Position numbers and translations under genes: made by a program. The notes below the pieces were generated by a model. It did not search any database. It was given only the letters and a program-made list of their open reading frames with translations, and had not been told where the DNA came from. From VXYL01 sp965243095 (GTDB lineage Bacteria; Pseudomonadota; Gammaproteobacteria; Pseudomonadales; Azotimanducaceae): a stretch of DNA of 64,000 nt. The stretch covers positions 2,728,001-2,792,000 of the forward strand of contig OZ251530.1 of NCBI GenBank assembly GCA_965243095.1, in the 5' to 3' direction. Within the stretch, counting starts at the first letter, position 1. Every line of letters begins with the position of its first letter. Positions 19,850 to 28,372 of this stretch are shown here, piece by piece.

Positions 19850-19876
19850 TTGCACTGCGAACTCACCTGCTATACT
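19850..19876 (+). promoter_or_regulatory. Probable cas operon promoter
   Basis: TTGCAC (19850-19855) and TATACT (19871-19876) are 15 nt apart. The -10 is preceded by TGC, giving an extended -10 element (TGCTATACT) that compensates for the short spacer. Transcription would begin near 19883, about 60 nt upstream of the csb1 start. It is the only good promoter in the gap between the Rpn gene and csb1. Confidence 0.55.
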
Positions 19877-19944
19877 GATGATCTTGACAGGGTGCCAACT
19901 ATCGAAACCCGCTTGCGAACCTAGGCATGAAAGTCGGAGGTGCC

Positions 19945-21141
19945 ATGAGTAGCGAAATCACGCTGGAAGCGTTGCTGGACGGATGCGCGGACGATTCGTT
20001 CGACGACGGCATTCGGATCGACACGGAGCTCGAACCCGTGGGAGGGCCGGGGGCGCCGGTGAAGCCGGCGGTGTACGAAGGCGGCAAGTACCAGCAGGAT
20101 CGCCGCTGGCAAGCCCTCGGCGATGCCGAGCCGACGCCAGTGGTCGTCATCGATAACGTCCCGTCCCAGGCGAACCGCTTGGAGGACGCGCTGCGGCAGC
20201 ACCGCGAGCGCACGGGAATGCCCGAATTCGTGCTCGATCTGTCCGAAATCGCCGGGTTGCCCGCCCATCTCCCCACGCAGATTTCGAGCTTGCAGTTCCC
20301 CCATCGCAACGCCGATGCGTACCTCCGGGATGCGCTGCTCGATGGCCAAGACTTCCTCCAGACGCCGTGCGGAAAGGCGATCTTCGCAGCCACGCCGCAA
20401 GAGTGCGGTGCCTTGATGGATTGGTTCCCGCAAGCCCTCCTCTACGGGTTCTGGCAGTCGCACCTTGGCAAGAAGAGGGCAAACACCAAGCACGCCCGCG
20501 CTTGGGTGTCGGAGATCATCGGTTGGCAGCCGGCGTCCGAGACGACGAAGAACATGGGATTGAAGGGCGACCCGCTCAACCTGACCACCGATGAAATCGT
20601 GACCTCGAATCCCGATGACCGTGCCAAGTGGGATGTCGGCGTCAGCAAGGATGTCGATGGCAAGAGGGACAAACTCTCCGAGATCGGGCATGGCCAAGTG
20701 CCTTTCATGCGCGAAGCCGATCTCGCCGCCGCCGCCGTTTCCTTCGCCCGTGTGACTCAGCGGGCCACCATCTCCTTCGCCCAACTCCGGCGCGTGAGCT
20801 TGGGCGGGGATGGCGCAGACGCCGATGCGGCTGTCCGGGCGCTCCTCGTCGCTCTGGGCCTGCATGCCCATCAACTGGCGTTTGGCAGAGGCTTCGCGTT
20901 GCGTTCCGGCGGCGAACTTCGCCCCAAGGAGAGGGCCGCGACTTGGCTTGCCGCTGGTGGCGACGCGCCTTGCGATCTAGGCGATGCCGAAGCGACATCC
21001 GCGCTGCTCCAAGCGGCAAAGTCGCATGCGCGGTCTTTGGAAGTTCCCCTCGCGGGTTGGGATCAGGCACCGACGGTTCTCACGCCCAAACCCAATCTCA
21101 AGCAAGCGATTCGTTCCACCTGGCCGGAAGAAGGCGACTGA
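19945..21141 (+). CDS. csb1: Csb1, type I-G Cas7
   Basis: The backbone subunit of the type I-G Cascade-like complex (GSU0053/Csb1 family, Cas7 group), which coats the crRNA spacer. I take the ATG at 19945 because GGAGG sits 5 nt before it; an earlier ATG at 19927 lacks a site. The product is 398 residues. Family-type features include the N-terminal MSSEITLEALLDGCADDS, the KPAVYEGGKYQQDRR strip and FWQSHLGKKRANTKHARAWVSEI around residues 165-190. It is first in a tight seven-gene operon; its stop overlaps the csb2 start by one base. Confidence 0.85.
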   Translation: MSSEITLEALLDGCADDSFDDGIRIDTELEPVGGPGAPVKPAVYEGGKYQQDRRWQALGDAEPTPVVVIDNVPSQANRLEDALRQHRERTGMPEFVLDLSEIAGLPAHLPTQISSLQFPHRNADAYLRDALLDGQDFLQTPCGKAIFAATPQECGALMDWFPQALLYGFWQSHLGKKRANTKHARAWVSEIIGWQPASETTKNMGLKGDPLNLTTDEIVTSNPDDRAKWDVGVSKDVDGKRDKLSEIGHGQVPFMREADLAAAAVSFARVTQRATISFAQLRRVSLGGDGADADAAVRALLVALGLHAHQLAFGRGFALRSGGELRPKERAATWLAAGGDAPCDLGDAEATSALLQAAKSHARSLEVPLAGWDQAPTVLTPKPNLKQAIRSTWPEEGD

Positions 21142-22544
21142 TGCTGGCTATTGCTGTCGAGTTCCTACACGGGACGTTTCGCGGCGACCCCGACGGCACC
21201 GCCAACACGGGCCAGTCGCGTCGGGGAGAGTGGCCGCCCTCGCCGGCCCGCTTGTTCGCTGCCCTCGTCGCTGCCGACGGCACACGCGGCCGCTGCCGAG
21301 TGACCGACGGCAGCGAATTGGCGTGGCTGGAGCGGCTGCCGCCGCCGAAGATCCATGCGGACACGCGCTGCCGCCACCAGCGACTGAACACGAGATTCGT
21401 GGTCAAGCACAGTGGCGGCCCGGCGAAGTCGGCGCACCAAGAATATGTCGGCAGAGTTGGTACGCCCACCAGACCCGGCTGGCGCGTGGCCGTGAGCGAT
21501 CCGCGAGTCATCTACCTTTGGGACGAAGCCACGCCACCGAGCGATGCCCTGTTCAACGCCCTGCGCCTGCGGGCCGCGAGAGTCGGTTTCTTGGGCACTG
21601 CCGACTCCCCCGCACGGCTCAGCGTCCACGCCGAAATGCCCCCGTCGGAGTGCGAGCCCTTCGTCCCCGACGAAGACGGTGACGAAGCCATCCGCGTGAC
21701 CCAAGCTGGTGACCTCGAGATTCTGGATCGCCTCTTCGACGACTGGGTCGAGCGTGGTGCATCGGTAACGCCGAACCAGTTTCCTGCGCTCAAGCACGAG
21801 CAACGGTACCGTTCGCCGGGCGCTCCCGTACCCGAGGACCGAGGGCAGGTGGTGACTTGGCTGCAACTGAGCCGCCCCATATCGGGACGCCGCATCACCA
21901 CGCTTGTGGGACTGTTCAAAGCAGCGGTGCTGAGCCAGCACGAACGAATCCACGGCGAACCCCACCAAGTTCTGCACGGTCATGGGTTTCGCGGCAAGGG
22001 GTACGAAATCGCTCGCTACTTGGCGCTGCCGAATGTTGGCTACCCGTGGTCCGACGGGCGAATCCACGGCTTGGCCTTGTGGCTGCCGCCCGGCATAGAC
22101 CCAGCAGTGCGCAGCAAGGCTTGTGACGCGGCGTTGGCGGTGCAACGGCTCACGGGAAATGGCCTCGACGTCGCCGTCAAGCGGAGAGACGAGGAAGATG
22201 ACCGCCCGCGCGCCACTTGGCCGAAACGCTGGCTTCGGCCATCGAAGACGTGGGCAACCGCGTTCCCCGCCATCCACGAGCGCCGACGCGCGGTGAGCTT
22301 GTCGGAGGTGGCGCGCTGGTGTCGCCACGCCGGGTTGCCGGCCCCAATCGCGTTCCGGTCCGCCCGGACGCCGCTGGCTCCCGGAGCGCTCGATCTGGCG
22401 CCGGTAGAGGTGAACCGAGAGGGCAAGCCGGGGCTGCCGTATTCCCACGTCGCTGTCCGCTTCGCCGAACCCGTGCCTGGGCCGGTAGTGATCGGTTCCG
22501 GGCGACAGCGGGGTTTCGGCCTCTGTGTCCAAGTCGACGATTGA
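21141..22544 (+). CDS. csb2: Csb2, type I-G Cas5-Cas6 fusion
   Basis: A 467-residue GSU0054/Csb2-family protein that in type I-G systems combines a Cas5-like part (crRNA 5' handle) with a Cas6-like part (pre-crRNA cleavage). The N-terminus MLAIAVEFLHGTFRG is the usual RAMP beta1 and GEWPPSPARLFAALVAA is characteristic. The C-terminus shows a Cas6-type glycine-rich loop, GSGRQRGFGL, near residue 455. There are candidate catalytic histidines in the second half (HQVLHGHGF). The ATG overlaps the csb1 stop. It should cleave the repeat beside the 6-bp stem described for the array. Confidence 0.85.
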   Translation: MLAIAVEFLHGTFRGDPDGTANTGQSRRGEWPPSPARLFAALVAADGTRGRCRVTDGSELAWLERLPPPKIHADTRCRHQRLNTRFVVKHSGGPAKSAHQEYVGRVGTPTRPGWRVAVSDPRVIYLWDEATPPSDALFNALRLRAARVGFLGTADSPARLSVHAEMPPSECEPFVPDEDGDEAIRVTQAGDLEILDRLFDDWVERGASVTPNQFPALKHEQRYRSPGAPVPEDRGQVVTWLQLSRPISGRRITTLVGLFKAAVLSQHERIHGEPHQVLHGHGFRGKGYEIARYLALPNVGYPWSDGRIHGLALWLPPGIDPAVRSKACDAALAVQRLTGNGLDVAVKRRDEEDDRPRATWPKRWLRPSKTWATAFPAIHERRRAVSLSEVARWCRHAGLPAPIAFRSARTPLAPGALDLAPVEVNREGKPGLPYSHVAVRFAEPVPGPVVIGSGRQRGFGLCVQVDD

Positions 22545-22552
22545 AGGCGACG

Positions 22553-25381
22553 ATGACGGCAAACGAACGTCCGCGCCAATCGCAGGAGAACTGGCCGTTC
22601 CCGACGTTCGACCTGTTCTATCGGGCGATAAACGGTCGCGATCCGTTCCCGTGGCAAGCGCGTTTGGCGGAAGAGGTCGCGCGGACCGAGACGTGGCGGT
22701 CGGTCGGCGTGCAAACCGGCCTTGGCAAGACCGCCTGCTTGGACATCGCGGTGTGGTGGTTGGCCTCGCAAGCCGATCGCGCTCCGGCCAAGCGCACGGC
22801 ACCGACGCGCATCTGGTGGGTCGTGAACCGACGCCTGTTGGTGGATTCCACCGCGGAGCACGCCGAACGGCTGGCTTGCCTCCTTGATGGCGACAGCGGG
22901 AGGCAACCCGACGACGCATCGCCGGCGGTTGCCGCGGTCGGTACGCGCCTGCGCTCCCTCTCCGCCACGTCCGTCAAGCCGCTGCAAGTAATCCGTCTGC
23001 GCGGCGGCCTGACCTCGCGTACGCCCACGGACCCTTCGGTGCCAGCGATCATCCTCTGCACCCTGCCCATGTACGGGTCGCGGCTGCTGTTCCGCGGCTA
23101 CGGCTCGAAGCTGCGGGCCATCGACGCGGCGATGGCTGGCACCGACAGCTTGGTGCTCTTGGACGAGGCCCATCTGGCGCCGCATCTCGAAAAGCTGCTG
23201 CCGGCTCTGGCCGAATGCACACCCCACGCCCGTTCCCCTCTGGCCGAAGCCCGCTCTCAAGCTCGCCTCGTCTCGCTCTCCGCCACCGGCAACCGGGCAG
23301 ATGGCGCACCGTTCCTGCTCGACGCCAACGACGAGGCGAACCCGGTGGTACGCCAACGGCTTGACGCGACCAAGCCGGTGGCGCTGCGGGAGTGTGCTGG
23401 CGACGGAGCCCGCTGCTTGGCCGATGCAGCACATGATCTGTTGCGGGAAGCGCCAGCGCCTAGTTCGTGCGTGGTGTTCGCCAACACGCCGAGAACGGCC
23501 CGCGCCGTGTCGAACCGGTTGAAGAAACAACACGGCGGCAAAGCCGATGTCTTGCTGCTGACCGGCCTGATGCGGGAGCGGGAGGCGGAACGCATACGCC
23601 AGCGGATTCTCGACGCAGACGGAGGCATGCCGGCCAACAAGGACGCCAACAAAACCAGAGATCGTCATCTCATCGTGGTGGCGACCCAGACCTTGGAAGT
23701 CGGCGCCGATGTCGATGCGGAGTATCTGGTCACCGAGAATTGCGGAGTACGCGCGCTGACGCAGCGGCTGGGCCGCCTCAATCGGCTCGGCAGACACTCG
23801 CACGCGCGGGCCATCTACATGCATGTGCCGGCCAAGCCTGCCAAGGGTGCCCAAAAACCAAGCAGCGCTACGTGGCCCATCTACGGCGAGGAGCCAGCGG
23901 TGGTTTGGCAACGGCTGCAAGACGCCTTGGACGAAGGAACCGTGGACTTGGCGCCTCGGCAAGTGGCGCGAGTGTTGGGGCCACCCTCGGATGAGCCGCC
24001 CGGCGCTCCAGAAGTGCTCCCCGGCCTCCTCTGGGAGTGGATCAAGACGACCACGCCGCCAGAAGGCGAAGCGCCAGTGGAACCCTATTTCAGCGGCATC
24101 GAGGGGCCGGACTACACGGTGTCGCTGATCTGGCGAGTCCACGTACCCGAAGAGGGCGCACGGCTATGGCCGCGGGCTACGGACCGCGAAGCGATTGACG
24201 TGCCGTTGAGAGAGGTGCGCGACGCCCTGAAAGAGGAGGAAGTTCAGCGGCTTGCGGTGGACGGCATCACTGTCGAAACGGTGTCCGCCACTCAGCTGCA
24301 GCCAGGCAATCGGGTTGTCTTGTCTGTGCAACGCGGGCTGATGGATGAGTTCGGATGGAACCCGGATGCGAACGAGCCCGTCGTTGATGCGTCCCTCGCT
24401 GGCCACGGTTTGCCGTTGGACAGTCCCACGCTTGAGCATCTGTGCGGCGTGCGTCTCAAACAGCAGATCGCCACCGCGTTGGGAGCTGCGGCGGCTGACG
24501 AGGACGAAGACATCGACCCAGATGCACAGCAGGAGGCCGCCCGCGAAGTGCTTGAGGCCGTGCGAGCAGCCGAGACACCGGCTGGCTGGGACGACGCAGA
24601 GTGGGCAGCGTTCGTCAACACGCTGACTGCGCAGGTGGTGCAAGCTCGTGGAGAAGTGCCTCGGCTGCGGGTGGAGAATCCCCACTTGGAACCTCGGAAC
24701 ATCGATCTCGACGAGACATCCCTCATCCTTGGCCCGGAAGCAGTCGAATTGGCAGCGCACGGTGCCGCTGTCGGAAGCCGGGCGCGAGCCATCGCGTCCA
24801 GTATCGGCCTGCCACCGCACCTATGCGAAGTGGTGGAAATCGCTGGCCGCGCCCACGACATCGGCAAGGCCGACCGTCGTTTCCAGCGCTGGCTCGATCC
24901 CGAAGGAAGGCGGAACGCGCTCGTCGCCAAGTCGAGCACGCCACGCCATCGATGGGAACAAACTCGCGCCGCTTCCGGCTGGCCTCGGGGCGGACGGCAC
25001 GAAGCGCTGTCCGCTTGGCTGGTGGAGGCGTGGCTTGAACAAATGCCAGCGTGGGGCGAGCAGCTTTCCCAACTTGCCGCGGAGGAACGGCAACCGGCAA
25101 CGGAACTGCTGCTGCACCTCGTCATCAGCCACCACGGCAAAGGCCGGCCCCTCGTTCGGCCAGTCGAGGACGACACGCTGACGGAGGTCTGCGGCGTAGT
25201 GGAAGGCGTGGCGGTGCGGACTTCGGCCAACCTTTCCCGCGTCGATTGGAACCAGCCAGCTCGCTTCAAGCGCCTCAACGACCGCTTCGGCCCTTGGGGA
25301 CTGGCATTGCTCGAAACCATACTGATTCGCGCCGACCACGCCGTGTCCGCGGGTACGAACGTCGATTGGGATCCGCTATGA
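22553..25381 (+). CDS. cas3: Cas3 helicase-nuclease, type I-G
   Basis: The effector that unwinds and degrades target DNA after Cascade recognition. It has 942 residues from the ATG at 22553, 8 nt after csb2. Helicase domain first: Walker A QTGLGKTA (about 54-61), DEAH (about 204-207), SATGNR, and motif VI QRLGRLNRLGRH. The HD nuclease is at the C-terminus: AHDIGKADRRFQRWL (HD near 768-769), a histidine in GGRHEALSAW, and ISHHGKGRPL. Helicase-then-HD is the order expected for the I-G/I-U branch and differs from the N-terminal HD of most type I systems. All key residues look intact. Confidence 0.9.
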   Translation: MTANERPRQSQENWPFPTFDLFYRAINGRDPFPWQARLAEEVARTETWRSVGVQTGLGKTACLDIAVWWLASQADRAPAKRTAPTRIWWVVNRRLLVDSTAEHAERLACLLDGDSGRQPDDASPAVAAVGTRLRSLSATSVKPLQVIRLRGGLTSRTPTDPSVPAIILCTLPMYGSRLLFRGYGSKLRAIDAAMAGTDSLVLLDEAHLAPHLEKLLPALAECTPHARSPLAEARSQARLVSLSATGNRADGAPFLLDANDEANPVVRQRLDATKPVALRECAGDGARCLADAAHDLLREAPAPSSCVVFANTPRTARAVSNRLKKQHGGKADVLLLTGLMREREAERIRQRILDADGGMPANKDANKTRDRHLIVVATQTLEVGADVDAEYLVTENCGVRALTQRLGRLNRLGRHSHARAIYMHVPAKPAKGAQKPSSATWPIYGEEPAVVWQRLQDALDEGTVDLAPRQVARVLGPPSDEPPGAPEVLPGLLWEWIKTTTPPEGEAPVEPYFSGIEGPDYTVSLIWRVHVPEEGARLWPRATDREAIDVPLREVRDALKEEEVQRLAVDGITVETVSATQLQPGNRVVLSVQRGLMDEFGWNPDANEPVVDASLAGHGLPLDSPTLEHLCGVRLKQQIATALGAAAADEDEDIDPDAQQEAAREVLEAVRAAETPAGWDDAEWAAFVNTLTAQVVQARGEVPRLRVENPHLEPRNIDLDETSLILGPEAVELAAHGAAVGSRARAIASSIGLPPHLCEVVEIAGRAHDIGKADRRFQRWLDPEGRRNALVAKSSTPRHRWEQTRAASGWPRGGRHEALSAWLVEAWLEQMPAWGEQLSQLAAEERQPATELLLHLVISHHGKGRPLVRPVEDDTLTEVCGVVEGVAVRTSANLSRVDWNQPARFKRLNDRFGPWGLALLETILIRADHAVSAGTNVDWDPL

Positions 25382-26295
25382 GCAACAGCTTGAACTGTCC
25401 CGGATTGCGCGCCGACTCCGTGCTCGCTTGGCTCGCCGCTGTGGGCGCCACGGTGCTCGACCACCGCCTGCGGCTGCACTGGACAACGGATGCCACGCCG
25501 CTCGCGGTCTTGTCGTCCGACGACGTACCGCCACTCGATGCGCTTGTCGATGCTTGGCCAGACAGCGCGGAGCTGGACGACATGCCGATTGCCAGACGCT
25601 GGCGGCAGGCCGACGCCATTGAACGCAAGGTGTCGGCGGGTTCGTTCCGAGAACGGGCCCGGTTGGCCCGAGAGCATCCCTACGCATGGACTCTCTCTTC
25701 GACAATGACGGACCTGTTGATCAGTGACCGTGGGGAGGTGGCGCACGGGCCTTTCGATCCATCCGGCCCGGGAACGATCAAGTGGCTGCACCATCGGCTG
25801 CTCAAGCTGCACGGGACGTTGGAACCTTCGACCGATCGGCTTCGGGATTCCCTGCTCGGTCGAGCGGCTCGTGTGCAAGACAACGGCCTTGGTTTCGACC
25901 ATGCCAGATTGGGCTCGCTGGCCGACAAGACGAAGATGTGGACCGATCCGGTAGTCGAGACTCTTGCTTTCTTCGGCCTTGCTCTGTTGCCGGTACGCGA
26001 CGACGGGGTTGATGAGCGAGTAGGGCGGCGACCCCGGAGGGACCGGCAGAGGCAACGAGGCTGGCGGCTGTTCGATGACAATGGCACAACCGCCCGGCAC
26101 TTTGCTTGGCCTGCTTGGCATCAGCCATTGAACAGCGCGGGAATCGACGCACTGCTGGATGCGTGGCATCCGAACAGGCCGGGCAGAAGGGCTGGCTGGA
26201 AGCTGCTGGGAGTTCACGCGGCGTGGCGGAGCGTGGCCTACAGAGCCCAGAGTAGCAGCGACGCGACCAAAGCCTACGGATCCGAGCGCCTGTGA
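25378..26295 (+). CDS. csb3: Csb3, probable type I-G Cas8 (large subunit)
   Basis: A 305-residue protein overlapping the end of cas3 (ATGA) and the start of cas4 (GTGA). Sequence alone gives no strong motif. Position between cas3 and cas4, size, and blocks such as HAWTLSSTMTDLL-like (YAWTLSSTMTDLL) and LETLAFFGLALLPV-type (VVETLAFFGLALLPV) segments fit the GSU0052/Csb3 family, proposed as Cas8 of type I-G, which recognises the PAM. The alternative large subunit of this branch, Csx17, is much longer and absent. The assignment rests mainly on context. Confidence 0.7.
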   Translation: MSNSLNCPGLRADSVLAWLAAVGATVLDHRLRLHWTTDATPLAVLSSDDVPPLDALVDAWPDSAELDDMPIARRWRQADAIERKVSAGSFRERARLAREHPYAWTLSSTMTDLLISDRGEVAHGPFDPSGPGTIKWLHHRLLKLHGTLEPSTDRLRDSLLGRAARVQDNGLGFDHARLGSLADKTKMWTDPVVETLAFFGLALLPVRDDGVDERVGRRPRRDRQRQRGWRLFDDNGTTARHFAWPAWHQPLNSAGIDALLDAWHPNRPGRRAGWKLLGVHAAWRSVAYRAQSSSDATKAYGSERL

Positions 26296-26909
26296 CCGTC
26301 GAGCCGATCGTCCCCATCTCCGCCGTCGAACACTTCGCGTACTGCCCCCGACAGTGCGCCCTCATCCACTGTGACGGCGTGTGGAGCGACAACGCCCACA
26401 CGGTGCGAGGCACCCATGCGCATCGGCGCGTGGACAGTGGCCGCCATCGGCAGGAGCGTGGGCGCATGGTGCTGCGGGCCATCCCGTTGTGGTCCGAGGC
26501 GCTGGGCCTCTCCGGCCGCGCGGACGCCGTGGAAACAGAGGATGGCGAGGTACGCCCCGTGGAATACAAGGCGGGAACTCGACACGGCGTGGCGGCCGAC
26601 ATGCAAGTGTGCGCGCAAGCGCTGTGCTTGGAAGAGATGCTGGAGGTTGAGATTCCGTATGGCCACGTTTGGTATGGCGGCCCAAGGCGGCGGCTGCGCG
26701 TGGACTTCACGCCGGCGTTGCGGGATCAAGTACGCGCCACGATTGGGACGATTCGTGAACAGCTGCTAACCGGCGATCTTCCTTCAGCGCCGAACGACAC
26801 GCGCTGCAAAGAGTGCCAACTCCGCAGCCATTGCCTCCCCGAGCTCGCCAGCGCACCGCGCAAGGTAGAGAGATACGTTTCCAACACGGTGTTCCAATGC
26901 GCCACCTGA
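26292..26909 (+). CDS. cas4: Cas4 adaptation nuclease
   Basis: A 205-residue RecB-like nuclease that trims prespacers and helps select the PAM. The start is the GTG at 26292, overlapping the csb3 stop. The nuclease core shows GRADAV and VEYKAG (D and ExK). Iron-sulfur cluster cysteines are visible: the N-terminal YCPRQCAL and the C-terminal CKECQLRSHC. Cas4 and Cas1 are one fused protein in the Geobacter type I-G locus; here they are separate genes overlapping by 13 nt. Confidence 0.9.
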   Translation: MTVEPIVPISAVEHFAYCPRQCALIHCDGVWSDNAHTVRGTHAHRRVDSGRHRQERGRMVLRAIPLWSEALGLSGRADAVETEDGEVRPVEYKAGTRHGVAADMQVCAQALCLEEMLEVEIPYGHVWYGGPRRRLRVDFTPALRDQVRATIGTIREQLLTGDLPSAPNDTRCKECQLRSHCLPELASAPRKVERYVSNTVFQCAT

Positions 26910-27913
26910 GCACCGCCTACGTTCGCAATCACCGAGCGCGCGTGCAGCATCGACGGGGAGCGTTGATCGTCAAGTCGCCGGAGGGAAGCGAGCGGATTCC
27001 CTTGGAGGCGGTGGACGCGCTCATCGTGTTGGGCGGCGCGCAGATCACCACGCAAGCGCTGGACGCCTGCGTCCGTCGCGGCGTGCGGGTGGCCGCGCTC
27101 GGCATGGGTGGCGCGCTTCGTTTCGCCGTCAGCGGGCCAACCAGCGGCAACGTGCATTTGCGAATCGCGCTCTTTGGCGCGGCGATGGACAGCGCCCATG
27201 CGCTGGCGCTAGCGAAGGCGACGGTGGCGGCGAAACTCCAGAACAGCCGCGCAGTGGTTAGCCGGTGGTCTCGGGATGCGCCAGACGCGGCAACCGGCGA
27301 GCACCTCGCAGCCCGAAGCGACGCCATCCGCGAGCGCATAGCAAGGCTCGCAACGGTCGACACCGCCGATCGGGTGCGAGGCATCGAGGGCGACGCGGCC
27401 CGCATCTACTTTCGGGCCCTTGCGGAAGCCGTCGCCTCTTGCGGTCTTGGCTTCTCCGCAAGAACGCGCCGGCCGCCGCGGGATCCCGTCAACGCGCTGC
27501 TCAGCTTCTGCTACGGGCTTCTGGTGACAGAGTGCGTGGGCGCGTTGGAAAGCGTTGGGTTGGACTACCAGATGGGCTTCTTTCATCGTCCACGAGCGGG
27601 GCGCCCTTCTTTGGCACTTGACCTTGCCGAGGAGCTGCGGGCGGTCACCGACCGCTTCATCGTTTCGTTCGTGCGCCGCCGCCAAATTGCCGCGGACAGC
27701 TTCGCCCATATGCCCGGCGGCGCGGTCTATTTGACCGACGAAGGGCGAACGAAGCTGATCGAAGCATGGGAAGCACACAAGGAAGGCGAAATACACCATC
27801 AGCTCCTTCGCCGGCCGGTTGGCCGCTGGGCATTGCCATCCGTGCAAGCCACGCTGCTGGCCCGACACCTGCGTGGCGACTTGCCAGACTACGCGCCGTT
27901 CGTCCTGCCGTGA
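26897..27913 (+). CDS. cas1: Cas1 integrase
   Basis: A 338-residue CRISPR integrase that inserts prespacers at the leader end of the array. The start is the ATG at 26897, inside the cas4 3' end; upstream open frame is a cas4 shadow. The expected active-site residues are present: E164 in RGIEGDAARIYF, H230 in YQMGFFHRPRAGRPSLALDL, and the acidic residues at about 242-246. Its stop is 6 nt before the cas2 start, so the adaptation genes are coexpressed. Confidence 0.95.
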   Translation: MRHLSTAYVRNHRARVQHRRGALIVKSPEGSERIPLEAVDALIVLGGAQITTQALDACVRRGVRVAALGMGGALRFAVSGPTSGNVHLRIALFGAAMDSAHALALAKATVAAKLQNSRAVVSRWSRDAPDAATGEHLAARSDAIRERIARLATVDTADRVRGIEGDAARIYFRALAEAVASCGLGFSARTRRPPRDPVNALLSFCYGLLVTECVGALESVGLDYQMGFFHRPRAGRPSLALDLAEELRAVTDRFIVSFVRRRQIAADSFAHMPGGAVYLTDEGRTKLIEAWEAHKEGEIHHQLLRRPVGRWALPSVQATLLARHLRGDLPDYAPFVLP

Positions 27914-27919
27914 GCAACG

Positions 27920-28210
27920 ATGGACGTTCTCATCACCTACGACGTTGCCGACACCCAAGGGGAGGGCGCGTCGCGGCTGCGACGGCTGGCCGAGATTTGC
28001 GAGAAGTACGGCCAGCGCGTGCAACTCTCGGTGTTCGAGTGCAGGCTCTCCAACGTGCGCCTCGCTCGCCTGATCTCGGAAGTGCAGGACGCGATGGATG
28101 GCCGCCGTGACTCGGTCTTCGTGTATCGCTTCCCCGGCAAGCTCGCCGACTCGACGCTCCGCCTTGGACGACAACCCGACCACGAACTCGGCCGCCCATG
28201 GCTGCTTTGA
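27920..28210 (+). CDS. cas2: Cas2 adaptation protein
   Basis: A 96-residue Cas2 with the ferredoxin-like start MDVLITYDVAD (Asp at residue 8) and the block VQLSVFECRLS. It dimerises and bridges two Cas1 dimers. The gene is the last of the operon, ending 162 bp before the first repeat, which places the array leader directly downstream. Confidence 0.93.
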   Translation: MDVLITYDVADTQGEGASRLRRLAEICEKYGQRVQLSVFECRLSNVRLARLISEVQDAMDGRRDSVFVYRFPGKLADSTLRLGRQPDHELGRPWLL

Positions 28211-28372
28211 CGCGGCTGCGAATCCCCGGTGATTCACACGGGTGGAGGCAAATCTCGTATGCACTCTGAGTGTTGCACGGTGCAACGTAACGAAACCACC
28301 AACGAAAGCCTCGCTTTGCCGATCAAAATGTGGCCTGATTGGGCATCTGACCAGACATCCCGCAGAATAGCA
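28211..28372 (+). promoter_or_regulatory. CRISPR leader with palindrome
   Basis: The 162 bp between cas2 and the first repeat is less GC-rich than its surroundings and has no gene. It contains a perfect palindromic element, GTTGCAC-G-GTGCAAC, at 28272-28286. It should hold the array promoter and the integration signals read by Cas1-Cas2. I cannot point to a definite -35/-10 pair. Confidence 0.6.

Noticed and set aside
25378..26295. Csx17 as identity of the gene between cas3 and cas4
   Set aside because: At 305 residues it is far too short for Csx17. Size and position fit Csb3 better.
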